Positions 9,009-18,355 of a DNA stretch of 55,516 bases are shown here, in pieces. The position numbers and the translations under genes were made by a program. Where the stretch lies: NCBI GenBank assembly GCA_949471785.1, contig CASWRE010000021.1, forward strand, positions 1-55,516, given 5' to 3'. The stretch is from an uncultured Lachnospiraceae bacterium (GTDB lineage: Bacteria > Bacillota > Clostridia > Lachnospirales > Lachnospiraceae). Each line of letters opens with the position of its first letter. The first letter of the stretch is position 1. The notes beneath the pieces were generated by a model. That model was not told the DNA's origin, made no database searches, and saw only the letters and a list, made by a program, of their open reading frames with translations.

Positions 9009-10381
9009 AGCTTCCGAGAATATTGCTTACGGCGACAGCCAGCGGCAGCGGGAAAACGCTGTGTACCTGCGGTCTTCTGCAGGCGTTAAAAAATCGCGGC
9101 CTCAGGACAGTGTCCTATAAATGCGGCCCGGATTATATTGATCCCATGTTTCACACGAAAGTGATCGGGATAAAGAGCCGCAATCTGGATACATTTTTCA
9201 CCGGCAGGGATATGACCCGGTATTTGCTGCGGAAAAACGGCGCAAATGCCGATGTAGCCATCATCGAGGGGGTCATGGGATATTATGACGGCCTGGCGGG
9301 GATATCCGCGAAGGCCAGCGCATGGGATCTGGCCGATGTGACCGGGACTCCGGCGGTGCTGCTGGTGAATTGCCGCGGCATGAGCGTATCCGTCGTCCCC
9401 ATAATCAAGGGTTTTCTGGACTATAAGGAGAACAGCCATATTCGAGGCGTGATTTTGAATCGGATTTCACCGATGTTGTACCCGAGGGTGAAAGCGATGG
9501 TGGAAGAACAGCTTCCGGTGAAAGTCTACGGTTTTCTCCCTGAATGGAAGGAGTGTCCCCTGGAGAGCCGTCATCTGGGGCTTGTGCTCCCGGAAGAGAT
9601 CCGGGATCTGCAAAGACAGCTGGAACTATTGGCGGAGTCTATGGAAAAGTCCGTGGATATTGACGGGCTGTTGGAACTTGGCCGGACGGCGGCATGTATT
9701 TCCGATCAAAAGGACCGGAAGACGGCCGCTGTTTCGGCGGAACAGATTCGTATCGGTGTGGCCATGGATGAGGCATTTTGCTTTTTTTATGAAGATAATC
9801 TGGATTATCTGCGGGAACATGGCGTCGGCATCATTCCTTTTTCGCCTCTTCATGATACCGGGCTGCCGGAGGACCTTGACGGTCTTGTCTTAAACGGCGG
9901 CTATCCCGAACTCTATGCCCGCGGACTGAGTGAGAATACGGCTATGAGACAGGCTTTGCGGGAGGCCGTTTTGAGCGGGCTGCCGACCACGGCGGAGTGC
10001 GGCGGCTTTATGTATCTCCACAATACCATGGAGGATATGGACGGTGTGGCATGGCCTATGGCCGGAATTATTCCCGGACGGGTGTGGAAGACGCCCGGAC
10101 TGACCCGTTTCGGTTACATCACGCTGCAGGGCGGTACGGTTTTCGGCGAGGAGGTGGGCAGCCTGCCCGCCCATGAGTTCCACTATTTTGACTCGGATGC
10201 CTGCGGGACAGACTGGAAGGCTCAAAAGCCCAAAAGCAGCAGGAGCTGGGCATGCATACACAGTACGGATACGTTGTTTGCCGGGTTCCCTCATATCTAC
10301 TATTATGCCAATACAAAATTTGCAGACACGTTTTTGCGCAAATGCCGGGAATACGGTTGCCGTTCACACCGTGATCAGTAA
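9005..10381 (+). CDS. cbiA: Cobyrinate a,c-diamide synthase CbiA
   Basis: CbiA uses ATP and glutamine to amidate the a and c side chains of cobyrinate. Its 458 residues divide into an N-terminal dethiobiotin-synthetase-like ATPase with P-loop TATASGSGKT (residues about 9-18) and a C-terminal class I glutamine amidotransferase domain. In the latter, Cys332 in the TTAECGGFMYL motif is the expected nucleophile. The ATG overlaps the stop of the upstream fusion gene by four bases. The gene is 40 bp upstream of cobT. Confidence 0.94.
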   Translation: MKLPRILLTATASGSGKTLCTCGLLQALKNRGLRTVSYKCGPDYIDPMFHTKVIGIKSRNLDTFFTGRDMTRYLLRKNGANADVAIIEGVMGYYDGLAGISAKASAWDLADVTGTPAVLLVNCRGMSVSVVPIIKGFLDYKENSHIRGVILNRISPMLYPRVKAMVEEQLPVKVYGFLPEWKECPLESRHLGLVLPEEIRDLQRQLELLAESMEKSVDIDGLLELGRTAACISDQKDRKTAAVSAEQIRIGVAMDEAFCFFYEDNLDYLREHGVGIIPFSPLHDTGLPEDLDGLVLNGGYPELYARGLSENTAMRQALREAVLSGLPTTAECGGFMYLHNTMEDMDGVAWPMAGIIPGRVWKTPGLTRFGYITLQGGTVFGEEVGSLPAHEFHYFDSDACGTDWKAQKPKSSRSWACIHSTDTLFAGFPHIYYYANTKFADTFLRKCREYGCRSHRDQ

Positions 10382-10421
10382 CGGATGATGCCGGAGAGTG
10401 CAGTAAAGGACAGGTGATAAG

Positions 10422-11471
10422 ATGACATTGCAGGAAACCATAGAAAAGATCCGCCCCCTCTCCCGGGAGGCCATGGACGCAGCCTGGAAAAGGTGGAATG
10501 ATACCTCGATCCCGTTGCACAGCCTGGGCAAGCTGCAGGATGCCGTGGTGCGCATTGCCGGTATGCTGCGGACGCCGAAGGTTGCGCTGGATAAAAAGGC
10601 GCTGGTGGTCATGTGCGCCGACAATGGCGTGGTGGAGGAAGGGATCTCTCAGAGCGGCCAGGAGGTCACAAAGATTATTGCCGAAAATTTTCTCAGGGAA
10701 AAGGCCACGGCGGCGATCTTTTGCCGGAAATCCGGCGCGGACGTATTCCCGGTGGATATCGGTATCGCTTCCGACACGATCCTTCCCAATTACAAAGTGG
10801 CTTACGGCACGAAGAATTTCGCGAAAGAACCGGCCATGACAAAAGAGCAGGCGGTCCGGGCCATAGAGGTGGGCATTCATATGGCGGAAAAACTTTATGA
10901 CCAGGGCTACCGTATTCTGGCCACCGGGGAAATGGGCATCGGCAACACCACTACCAGCAGCGCTATGACGGCGGCTTTCACCGGCGTTTCGGTGGAGAAG
11001 GTAACGGGACGGGGAGCCGGTTTATCCAGCGCCGGCCTGGATAAGAAAATCCGGGTTATTCAGGATGCCCTGAACTATTATCGGCCGGATGCGACAGACG
11101 CCCTGGGAGTGCTCTCGGCGGTGGGCGGCTTTGATATCGCAGGTATGGCCGGCGTATTCCTGGGCGGTGCGGCCCTAGGTATCCCGGTGGTGGTGGACGG
11201 ATTTATTTCCGGAGTGGCGGCCATGACGGCGGCCATACTTTGTCCTAAAGCGAAATCCTATATGTTTGCTTCTCATTTGTCCCAGGAACCTGCCTCTGCG
11301 CTGGTGCTGGAGGAGTTGGGCCTGGAAGGATTTATGGATTGTGGGATGCGTCTGGGAGAGGGGAGCGGCGCGGTGCTGCTGTTCCCCATTTTGGACATGG
11401 CTATTGAGGTCTACCGGGGTGTGGCCTCCTTTGAAGAGAACAGTATGGAACATTATGTTCCGCTGTCATGA
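10422..11471 (+). CDS. cobT: Nicotinate-nucleotide:dimethylbenzimidazole phosphoribosyltransferase CobT
   Basis: CobT activates the lower-ligand base by moving phosphoribose from nicotinate mononucleotide, giving alpha-ribazole phosphate. The 349-residue length is typical. Recognisable motifs are the early IPLHSLGKLQ, the central ATGEMGIGNTTTSSA and the C-terminal LGEGSGAVLLFP, which carries the catalytic glutamate. It overlaps cobU by four bases. No bza or bluB gene for making dimethylbenzimidazole is in the window, so the natural base may be salvaged or may be another benzimidazole or purine. Confidence 0.95.
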   Translation: MTLQETIEKIRPLSREAMDAAWKRWNDTSIPLHSLGKLQDAVVRIAGMLRTPKVALDKKALVVMCADNGVVEEGISQSGQEVTKIIAENFLREKATAAIFCRKSGADVFPVDIGIASDTILPNYKVAYGTKNFAKEPAMTKEQAVRAIEVGIHMAEKLYDQGYRILATGEMGIGNTTTSSAMTAAFTGVSVEKVTGRGAGLSSAGLDKKIRVIQDALNYYRPDATDALGVLSAVGGFDIAGMAGVFLGGAALGIPVVVDGFISGVAAMTAAILCPKAKSYMFASHLSQEPASALVLEELGLEGFMDCGMRLGEGSGAVLLFPILDMAIEVYRGVASFEENSMEHYVPLS

Positions 11472-11998
11472 CGGAGCTGCCTATGTTTCGTGTGATTACA
11501 GGAGGAAGCGGAAGCGGGAAATCCGCTTATGCCGAACAGTGTGTGCTGGATTTGGGGCCGGCGGAGAGAATTTATGTGGCAACCATGTACCCTTACGATG
11601 AAGAATGTCACGCCCGCATTGCCCGTCACAGGCAGATGCGCAGCCGCAAACAGTTTTCCACGGTTGAGTGCTATACCGGCCTTGAATGTCTGCAGGTTCC
11701 GGCGGGCAGCGTGGTACTGCTAGAATGTATGTCCAATCTGGTGGCCAATGAGATGTATCAGGAACAGGGCGCCGGGGAAGGCACAGTAGAGGCAGTGACG
11801 GCCGGTATTGACAGTCTGTTAGGACAGGCGGGACATCTGGTGGTGGTTACGAATGAGATTTTTTCCGACGGTTTGCCGTATGATGAGGAGACGGCCCGTT
11901 ATCTGCGGTATCTCGGTGAGATTAACGCCCGGATGGGATATCTGGCCGATGCGGTGACAGAGGTGGTCTGCGGGATACCTCTGATCATTAAAAGGTAA
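11468..11998 (+). CDS. cobU: Adenosylcobinamide kinase/guanylyltransferase CobU
   Basis: This bifunctional enzyme of the nucleotide-loop branch phosphorylates adenosylcobinamide and converts it to the GDP derivative. The 176 residues include the P-loop ITGGSGSGKSAYAE near residues 10-23, the RHRQMR guanylylation region near residue 55 and a normal C-terminal DAVTEVVCGIPLIIK. The start overlaps cobT. The stop codon lies within an 8-bp direct repeat that flanks the downstream MITE-like element. The element therefore inserted right at the end of this gene without altering the protein. Confidence 0.94.
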   Translation: MTELPMFRVITGGSGSGKSAYAEQCVLDLGPAERIYVATMYPYDEECHARIARHRQMRSRKQFSTVECYTGLECLQVPAGSVVLLECMSNLVANEMYQEQGAGEGTVEAVTAGIDSLLGQAGHLVVVTNEIFSDGLPYDEETARYLRYLGEINARMGYLADAVTEVVCGIPLIIKR

Positions 11999-12142
11999 CT
12001 GGTAACTGTTCAGTACAGGCCGAAGCACTTGCTGCTGAGGCCGTAAAAACATGATTCAAGTGTGCAAAATCCCATCGCCGCAGGCGATTTTAATTGGATT
12101 TTGCATCGTAACTGTGAAGGTACTGAACAGTTACGGTAACTG
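11994..12142. mobile_element. MITE-like element with 8-bp flanking repeats
   Basis: The element spans 12002-12134 (133 bp). It begins GTAACTGTTCAGTAC and ends with its exact 15-bp inverse complement. It is flanked by the same 8-bp word, GGTAACTG, at 11994-12001 and 12135-12142, as expected of a target-site duplication. Inside are a 9-bp inverted repeat (GCAAAATCC 12064-12072 with GGATTTTGC 12096-12104) and a nested stem (ATCGCC 12074-12079 with GGCGAT 12083-12088), so the transcript would fold strongly. It encodes no protein. Removing it and one repeat restores a 28-bp cobU-cobS gap. The flanking word resembles the element's own end, so a chance repeat is not fully excluded. Confidence 0.8.
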
Positions 12143-12167
12143 TAAATTAAAATGGGAGAAAAAGTTC

Positions 12168-12947
12168 TTGAAAAAACTGTACCATAGCTGTATGATAGCA
12201 TTTTCGATGTTTTCTAAGATTCCGGTGCCGAATTGTGACTGGAGCGAGGAAAACATGGCCTATATGATGTGCTTTTTCCCCTGGGTGGGCGTGGTAGTGG
12301 GCGGTCTGACGGGCCTGTGGGGGATTCTGGGCAGAAATCTTTCCTGGAACGGCTGTCTGTATACAGTGATTCTGATGCTGATTCCCTTTTGGGTCACGGG
12401 AGGTATCCATCTGGACGGCCTGCTGGATACGGCGGACGCTCTGAGTTCCTGGATGCCCAGGGAGCGGCGGCTGGAGATCCTGAAGGATGTGCATACGGGG
12501 GCCTTTGCGGTGCTGACCGGCATTGTCTATTTTGTCTTGATGTACGGCGCATACAGTGAGGTGACGCCGGATATCCTGCCTTTTCTGTGCCTGAGCTTTC
12601 CGATGACGAGGTGTCTTTCGGCTATGTCCATTGTATCGTTTCCAAAAGCGCGCAGGGATGGTACAGTGGCGGTTTTCTCAAAAGACGCCAGTACCAGACG
12701 GGTGCAGGCGGTGCTGATTTTGTATATGCTGTTGCTGACGGCGGTGAATCTGTACCTGCATCCGGTATATGGCGCGGTAAACTGCGGCGCGGCGGCGGCG
12801 GTATTTGTCTGGTATTACCGGAAGGCTATGAAATATTTTGGCGGTACGACCGGAGATATCGCGGGATATTTTCTGAGTATCTGCGAACTGGTGATGCTGC
12901 TGGCCCAGGTACTTGTGCATGTTATAGAAAGAGGAAGAGTATTATGA
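12168..12947 (+). CDS. cobS: Adenosylcobinamide-GDP ribazoletransferase CobS
   Basis: CobS is the integral membrane cobalamin synthase that joins adenosylcobinamide-GDP with alpha-ribazole (phosphate). The 259-residue form starts at TTG 12168, preceded by a GGGAGA site. An upstream reading from 12051 would begin inside the MITE-like element and is rejected. The protein has several hydrophobic helices. Its conserved motifs are FSKIPVP near the start, GGIHLDGLLDTADAL and FGGTTGDIAGY. The last bases overlap the next gene by ATGA. Confidence 0.93.
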   Translation: MKKLYHSCMIAFSMFSKIPVPNCDWSEENMAYMMCFFPWVGVVVGGLTGLWGILGRNLSWNGCLYTVILMLIPFWVTGGIHLDGLLDTADALSSWMPRERRLEILKDVHTGAFAVLTGIVYFVLMYGAYSEVTPDILPFLCLSFPMTRCLSAMSIVSFPKARRDGTVAVFSKDASTRRVQAVLILYMLLLTAVNLYLHPVYGAVNCGAAAAVFVWYYRKAMKYFGGTTGDIAGYFLSICELVMLLAQVLVHVIERGRVL

Positions 12948-13318
12948 TTCTGGTCATTGGCGGCGCTTTTCAGGGAAAACAGCGGTTTGCCCGGGAGATT
13001 TCCGGGCTGGAACACTGGGCGGACGGACAAAGCTGCGGGAAGGAGGAACTGGATACCTGTGACGGGATGATCCATTTCCATGAATACATAAGAAACCGGC
13101 TGGGGGAGGGACTGGATTGTACCGGAATCCCGGAGCGGGTAGCACGAAATAATCCGCATGTGGTGCTGGTAGCCAATGAGCTTGGCTGCGGCGTGGTGCC
13201 TGTGGATGCTTTTGACCGCCGTTATCGGGAGGCGGTGGGACGCATCTGTACCGGCCTGGCTGCGGAGGCAGAGGCGGTCTACCGGGTAGTCTGCGGAATC
13301 GGGGTGCGAATAAAATGA
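12944..13318 (+). CDS. Short CobU-like protein with altered P-loop
   Basis: This is a 124-residue relative of CobU. It keeps the N-terminal strand-loop (LVIGGAFQGKQRFA), the mid-protein VLVANELGCGVVP and a C-terminal VYRVVCGIGVRIK. It lacks the central region that carries the RHxxxR guanylylation segment of true CobU. Its P-loop ends GKQ where Ser or Thr is normal. It lies between cobS and cobC with ATGA-type overlaps on both sides, so it is translated with them. A complete cobU sits 1 kb upstream. It may be a regulatory or scaffolding paralogue, or a partial kinase; the function is not known to me. Confidence 0.8.
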   Translation: MILVIGGAFQGKQRFAREISGLEHWADGQSCGKEELDTCDGMIHFHEYIRNRLGEGLDCTGIPERVARNNPHVVLVANELGCGVVPVDAFDRRYREAVGRICTGLAAEAEAVYRVVCGIGVRIK

Positions 13319-13947
13319 AGGTGCGGATTCATTTCATCCGTCATGGCCGTACGGCAGGGAATCGGGAACATCGCTATGTAGGCCGCACGGACGAGCCGTT
13401 GTGCGCGGAGGGGGCAAAAGAGCTTGAGGAAATGACTGTTCCGGAAGCAGCGCTTCTCTTTGTGAGCCCAATGCGGCGTTGTATGGAAACGGCCCGCATC
13501 CTTTATCCGGATCTGGAAGCAGTGGCGGTGCCGGAATTTCGCGAATGTGATTTCGGAACCTTTGAGGGAAAAAACTGGCGGGAGCTCTCCGGTGATATGG
13601 ATTATCAGAGGTGGGTGGACAGCGGCGGAACGCTGCCTTTTCCTGGCGGGGAAAGCAGAGAAGGATTTTGCCTCCGGTGCCGCACAGGTTTTTTGCGTGT
13701 GATGGAAAATATTCGTGCCGCGGGATGCCGTGAGGCGGCCGTGGTGGCTCATGGAGGAACGATCATGGCTGTGATGGACGCGTGGTCAGAGCCGCACAGG
13801 GATTACTATGACTGGCAGGTGGATAATGGCGGGCGGCTGACAGTCTGGACGGAAACGGAAGAGTGGCGCGGAGGAACGGATGCCGCCATACGCTGCGTGC
13901 ACATTCCGGACGGACAAGGGGCGATGCCGCGACAAATCCGGCGCTGA
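13315..13947 (+). CDS. cobC: Alpha-ribazole phosphatase-like histidine phosphatase CobC
   Basis: This 210-residue protein of the histidine phosphatase (phosphoglycerate-mutase-like) superfamily has the RHG motif in HFIRHGRTAGN near residue 7. It also carries the ECDFGTFEGK segment typical of CobC and a late VVAHGG with the second histidine. In the cobalamin pathway this family removes the phosphate from alpha-ribazole 5'-phosphate or adenosylcobalamin phosphate. The position between the CobU-like gene (4-bp overlap) and cbiB supports that role. A general sugar-phosphate phosphatase cannot be excluded by motif alone. Confidence 0.87.
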   Translation: MKVRIHFIRHGRTAGNREHRYVGRTDEPLCAEGAKELEEMTVPEAALLFVSPMRRCMETARILYPDLEAVAVPEFRECDFGTFEGKNWRELSGDMDYQRWVDSGGTLPFPGGESREGFCLRCRTGFLRVMENIRAAGCREAAVVAHGGTIMAVMDAWSEPHRDYYDWQVDNGGRLTVWTETEEWRGGTDAAIRCVHIPDGQGAMPRQIRR

Positions 13948-13975
13948 CTGCGATAGAATACATAAAGGTGAAGAT

Positions 13976-14977
13976 ATGCTGTTACATATACAATACACGT
14001 TAGCCGCCGTGGTGATCGGTTTTTTGCTGGATATGCTGTTTGGAGATCCCCATGGGCTTTATCATCCGGTGCAGGCGATCGGGAAATGGATTACGCTGTC
14101 AGAAACGGCGCTGCGAAAGATATTGCCGAAGAACAGGGGCGGCGAGAGGCTGGGCGGTATATGCCTGGTGATTCTGGTGGCCGGGGTCAGTACGGCCGTA
14201 CCGTGGGCAGTACTTTTTTGGGGATATCGGCTGCACTGGGCTGTGGGGCTGGCCATAGAGAGTTTTCTGTGCTATCAGCTTTTGGCGGCCCGCTCTCTTA
14301 GAGATGAGAGTATGAAGGTGTATGACAGGCTAAAAGAGGATGATCTGGCAGGGGGACGGTATGCGGTTTCGATGATCGTAGGCCGGGATACAGCAAACCT
14401 CACGGAAGAAGGGGTAACGAAAGCAGCCGTGGAGACGGTGGCAGAGAATGCTTCGGACGGGGTTCTGGCGCCTTTGTTTTACATGATGATCGGCGGCGCG
14501 GTATGGGGATTCGCCTATAAATCTGTCAACACTATGGATTCCATGGTGGGATATAAAAACGACCGTTACCGCTATTTTGGTACGGCGGCGGCTCTGCTGG
14601 ATGATGTGATGAATTATATACCGGCCCGTCTGTCTGCAGTGATCATGACACTGGCTGTTTTCTTTTGCGGTATGGACGGAAAAAGAGCCTGGAGAATTTT
14701 TCTCAGAGACAGACGGAACCATGCCAGCCCCAATTCGGCTCACACCGAGGCAGTGATGGCGGGAGCGTTGGGAATCCAGTTGGCCGGGGATGCCTGGTAT
14801 TTTGGGCAATTACACAAAAAACAGACGATCGGTGATCCCTGCCGCCCTGTGGTGATTGCGGACGTGCCGCGGGCCAACCGCCTTTTAATGGCCACGGCCT
14901 GGCTGGCGCTGCTGATCTTTGGGGCGATACGGCTGGGGATTATGCTGTTTATCCAGACGGTTTCACCTGGTATGTGA
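13976..14977 (+). CDS. cbiB: Adenosylcobinamide-phosphate synthase CbiB
   Basis: CbiB is a membrane enzyme that attaches aminopropanol (phosphate) to adenosylcobyric acid. The protein has 333 residues from the ATG at 13976, which has an AAGGTGAAG site. The upstream extension to 13880 would overlap cobC and is unlikely. Family motifs include LLDMLFGDPHGLYHPVQAIG at the start, ENASDGVLAPLFY and the RDRRNHASPNSAHTEA segment near residue 245. Multiple hydrophobic segments fit an inner-membrane protein. Confidence 0.95.
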   Translation: MLLHIQYTLAAVVIGFLLDMLFGDPHGLYHPVQAIGKWITLSETALRKILPKNRGGERLGGICLVILVAGVSTAVPWAVLFWGYRLHWAVGLAIESFLCYQLLAARSLRDESMKVYDRLKEDDLAGGRYAVSMIVGRDTANLTEEGVTKAAVETVAENASDGVLAPLFYMMIGGAVWGFAYKSVNTMDSMVGYKNDRYRYFGTAAALLDDVMNYIPARLSAVIMTLAVFFCGMDGKRAWRIFLRDRRNHASPNSAHTEAVMAGALGIQLAGDAWYFGQLHKKQTIGDPCRPVVIADVPRANRLLMATAWLALLIFGAIRLGIMLFIQTVSPGM

Positions 14978-15034
14978 GCAGACAATCATCGACAGGAAAT
15001 GCGGCATAGTTATGGCATGCCGCCGGAGGAAGCT

Positions 15035-16081
15035 ATGAAGGAACAGATACATGGCGGGGATGTGTACCGTCATCCGGGGGTACTGGATTTTTCATCGAAT
15101 ATGAATCCGCTGGGGACGCCTCCTGCAGTGATAGAAGCCGCGGCGAGAAGCCTGAAGAAGATAGCTCATTATCCCGATATCCGGTGTACGGCGCTGACGG
15201 AGGCGCTGGCGGACTATGAGCAGGTTCCTCCGGAACAGATCATCTGCGGTAACGGCGCGGCGGATTTGATCTTTTCGCTGGTACAGGCGGTTCGTCCGAA
15301 AAAGGCGCTGGTGCAGGCTCCGACTTTCGCGGAATATGCGCAGGCGCTGGAAACAGTGGGATGCGCCGTGAAATATTACGATTCTTCCTGCCGGAATTTT
15401 AGGATTAACAGGGACTATCTGGAAATGCTGGAAGAACGTCCCGATATAGTGTTTCTGTGCAATCCCAATAATCCCACGGGATTTCTGATTGAATCGGAAA
15501 TCCTGGGAGAAATTGCGAACGTGTGTGAAAAGCGGGATATCCTGCTGGTGGTAGACGAGTGTTTCCAGGATTTCATTTCGGATGAGGAGAGGCATACATT
15601 GAAATCCCGGCTGTCCGGCAATGGCCGTTTGTTTCTTCTGAAAGCATTTACCAAGCGGTATGCCATGGCCGGTTTGCGCCTGGGGTACGGTCTTTGTTCC
15701 GACAGCGGCCTTTTGGAAAGAATGGGCCGGGTGACGCAGCCCTGGAATGTTTCGATTCCTGCCCAGGCTGCGGGGGTGGCGGCGCTTAAGGAATGCGCCT
15801 ATGTCCGGGAAGGACGCCGGATAGTGGCTGAGGAGCTGCCCCGGATGAAAAGAGAGATGGCTGCCGCGGGTCTTCGGGTGTATGATTCCAGGGCCAACTA
15901 TATTTTCTTCCGCGGGCCGGAAGATCTGAAAGAACGCTGTCTAAAGCAGGGGGTACTGATCCGAAGCTGCAGCAATTATCCGGGTCTTGACAGCGGGTAT
16001 TTTCGGGTGGCCGTGCGGCGGCGTGAGGAGAATGATGTGTTGCTCCGTGCACTTCAATCACAAAAATGTAGAGGGAGGTAA
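15035..16081 (+). CDS. cobD: Threonine-phosphate decarboxylase CobD
   Basis: This PLP-dependent fold-type I enzyme makes (R)-1-amino-2-propanol phosphate, the linker used by CbiB. The [19 protein letters not shown] start is typical of CobD. Lys207, in [15 protein letters not shown], should hold PLP. The ATG at 15035 has a GGAGGA site and gives 348 residues. An in-frame ATG at 14999 would add 12 residues and has a weaker site. The gene immediately follows cbiB and precedes cbiP by 5 bp. No PduX-type threonine kinase is nearby. Confidence 0.9.
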   Translation: MKEQIHGGDVYRHPGVLDFSSNMNPLGTPPAVIEAAARSLKKIAHYPDIRCTALTEALADYEQVPPEQIICGNGAADLIFSLVQAVRPKKALVQAPTFAEYAQALETVGCAVKYYDSSCRNFRINRDYLEMLEERPDIVFLCNPNNPTGFLIESEILGEIANVCEKRDILLVVDECFQDFISDEERHTLKSRLSGNGRLFLLKAFTKRYAMAGLRLGYGLCSDSGLLERMGRVTQPWNVSIPAQAAGVAALKECAYVREGRRIVAEELPRMKREMAAAGLRVYDSRANYIFFRGPEDLKERCLKQGVLIRSCSNYPGLDSGYFRVAVRRREENDVLLRALQSQKCRGR

Positions 16082-16086
16082 CGGCT

Positions 16087-17598
16087 ATGGCGAAGGCGAT
16101 CATGATACAGGGTACAATGTCCAATGCGGGAAAAAGTCTCTTGGCGGCCGGGTTGTGCCGGATTTTTCATCAGGACGGCTACCGGGTAGCGCCCTTCAAA
16201 TCTCAGAATATGGCGTTGAATTCTTTTATTACAGAAGAAGGCCTGGAAATGGGCCGGGCTCAGGTGATGCAGGCTGAGGCGGCGGGAATCAAGCCGTCCG
16301 TTTTAATGAATCCTGTTTTGCTCAAGCCCACCAATGATACGGGGTCCCAGGTCATTGTGAACGGCGAGGTGCTGGGAACAATGGACGCCAGGGAGTACTT
16401 TGCCTATAAATCCCAATTGTTCCCGGAGATCATGAAGGCATATCAAAGGCTGGCGGAAGCGTATGATATTATCGTGATAGAAGGCGCCGGCAGTCCGGCG
16501 GAAATCAATTTGAAGAGGGAAGATATTGTCAACATGGGTATGGCCAAAAGGGCCGGCGCACCGGTGCTGCTGGTGGGCGACATCGACCGGGGAGGGGTAT
16601 TTGCCCAGCTGGTCGGTACGGTGACGCTTTTGGATGAGGATGAAAGGTCCATGATCAAAGGGCTTGTCATCAATAAATTCCGCGGGGACAAGACGATCCT
16701 GGAGCCCGGAGTCCGGATGCTGGAAGAAATTGCCGGTATCCCGGTAGTGGGCGTGGCTCCCTATCTGTCTATCCAGGTGGAAGACGAGGACAGTCTGACC
16801 GAGAGGTTTTCCCGTCACGGGGAAGCGGGCGTAATTGATCTGGCGGTCATCCGGCTACCGAGAATCTCTAATTTTACGGATTTCAATCCCTTTGAGAGTA
16901 TGCCGGGGGTGACTGTGCGCTATGCGGGCAGCGTCCGCGAGCTGGGAAACCCGGATATGATTCTGTTGCCGGGCACAAAGAACACGATGGAGGACCTGCT
17001 CTGGATGAGGGAAAACGGACTTGAAGCCGCCGTTTTGAAAGCGGCGGCCGCGGGAAAGGTGATTTTCGGCATTTGCGGCGGCTTTCAGATGCTGGGAGAG
17101 CTGCTGTCCGACCCGGATCATGTAGAGGCCGGCGGTACGGTGCGCGGTATGGGTCTGCTCCCTGTGGATACAGTATTTGCCGCTGGAAAGACGAGAACCC
17201 GCGTGACCGGTACGTTTGGCAAGGTAGACGGCGTCCTGTCTGAACTGTCAGAGATTCCGGTGGAAGGTTATGAAATTCATATGGGCGACACAACGGGCGG
17301 GAATGACGTATCTTCCATGACAATGATAGAAGATTTTGTGCGGCAAGACGGTAGGAAACCCGACGGGGCCCAGAGAGGGAATGTCTACGGTACCTATATT
17401 CATGGCGTGTTTGACCGTGAGGAGGTGGCGAAGGCCGTGATCCGCGGCCTGGGACGGCAAAAAGGCGTGGATACAGAGCATATTACAGGAATAGATTTTC
17501 AGACATTTAAAGAGTCACAGTATGATATTCTGGCAGATGCGCTGAGGAAGCATATGGATATGAAAAAAATATATGAAATTCTTGAGACGGGGTTATGA
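16087..17598 (+). CDS. cbiP: Cobyric acid synthase CbiP/CobQ
   Basis: This enzyme amidates the b, d, e and g carboxyls of adenosylcobyrinate diamide with glutamine and ATP. It has 503 residues. The N-terminal ATPase begins [20 protein letters not shown], and the C-terminal glutaminase domain has Cys330 in [14 protein letters not shown] late YIHGVFD motif also fits. The ribosome site is GGAGG, 5-9 bp before the ATG. About 106 bp separate it from cbiC, the largest gap in the operon apart from the MITE-like insertion; no clear terminator was seen there. Confidence 0.95.
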   Translation: MAKAIMIQGTMSNAGKSLLAAGLCRIFHQDGYRVAPFKSQNMALNSFITEEGLEMGRAQVMQAEAAGIKPSVLMNPVLLKPTNDTGSQVIVNGEVLGTMDAREYFAYKSQLFPEIMKAYQRLAEAYDIIVIEGAGSPAEINLKREDIVNMGMAKRAGAPVLLVGDIDRGGVFAQLVGTVTLLDEDERSMIKGLVINKFRGDKTILEPGVRMLEEIAGIPVVGVAPYLSIQVEDEDSLTERFSRHGEAGVIDLAVIRLPRISNFTDFNPFESMPGVTVRYAGSVRELGNPDMILLPGTKNTMEDLLWMRENGLEAAVLKAAAAGKVIFGICGGFQMLGELLSDPDHVEAGGTVRGMGLLPVDTVFAAGKTRTRVTGTFGKVDGVLSELSEIPVEGYEIHMGDTTGGNDVSSMTMIEDFVRQDGRKPDGAQRGNVYGTYIHGVFDREEVAKAVIRGLGRQKGVDTEHITGIDFQTFKESQYDILADALRKHMDMKKIYEILETGL

Positions 17599-17704
17599 GA
17601 GCGCCGTAAGGCTTTATGCAGTGTTTCCCTTTTGCGGGTTTTTCGGTCGAGTGAGTAAGCAGTCTCAGACGGTATGGCAGACGATATAAGGAGGTAAGCA
17701 GACT

Positions 17705-18340
17705 ATGGAGTGGGAAAAGGTTGGGCCAAGGGAGATTGAGGCCCGCAGCTTTGAGATCATCACGGAGGAGCTAGGGGACAGGAAACTTGTCCCGGGGACG
17801 GAACAGATTGTAAAGCGGTGCATCCATACCAGCGCAGATTTTGATTATGCGGACAATCTGTGCTTTTCGGAGGGCGTTGTGGAACAGGCGCTGGAGGCAA
17901 TCCGGGAAGGCGCCTGCATTGTGACAGATACCCAGATGGCCCGATCGGGAATTAATAAGAAAGCGCTGGCCCGCTATGGCGGCGAAGTGCTCTGTTTTAT
18001 GTCCGATGAGGATGTGGCCCAGGCAGCCAGGGAAAATCAGACTACGCGGGCGACGGCCTGCATGGACAAGGCGGCAGCCATGGATAAAAAGCTGATATTC
18101 GCCATCGGCAACGCGCCGACGGCGCTGATACGCCTCCATGAACTGATCACGGCGGGCAGACTCAGGCCGGAGCTGGTGATTGGCGTGCCTGTCGGATTTG
18201 TCAATGTGGTGCAGTCCAAAGAATTGATCATGGGGGACGATGTGCCCTATATCGTGGCGCGGGGCCGCAAGGGAGGCAGCAACATCGCGGCGTGTATATG
18301 TAATGCGCTGTTGTATATGCTGGACGACAGACGCGGGTAA
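17705..18340 (+). CDS. cbiC: Cobalt-precorrin-8 methylmutase CbiC
   Basis: CbiC moves the methyl group from C11 to C12, giving cobyrinate. It has 211 residues. Motifs are the conserved early IEARSFEII, the HTSADFDYADNL stretch with the catalytic histidine near residue 41, and GVPVGFVNVVQSKE near residue 160. A strong AAGGAGG site precedes the ATG. Its late position, after cbiP, differs from the usual order, where cbiC is near cbiD. Confidence 0.94.
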   Translation: MEWEKVGPREIEARSFEIITEELGDRKLVPGTEQIVKRCIHTSADFDYADNLCFSEGVVEQALEAIREGACIVTDTQMARSGINKKALARYGGEVLCFMSDEDVAQAARENQTTRATACMDKAAAMDKKLIFAIGNAPTALIRLHELITAGRLRPELVIGVPVGFVNVVQSKELIMGDDVPYIVARGRKGGSNIAACICNALLYMLDDRRG

Positions 18341-18355
18341 AAAAGATCGTGAATT

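Noticed and set aside
12002..12134. Cobalamin riboswitch between cobU and cobS
   Set aside because: The region folds well but has inverted ends and flanking repeats of a MITE-like element and no B12 box.
12587..12943. Long upstream extension of the short CobU-like gene into cobS
   Set aside because: The extension is out of frame with cobS and unlike any protein; the ATG at 12944 with ATGA overlap is the natural start.
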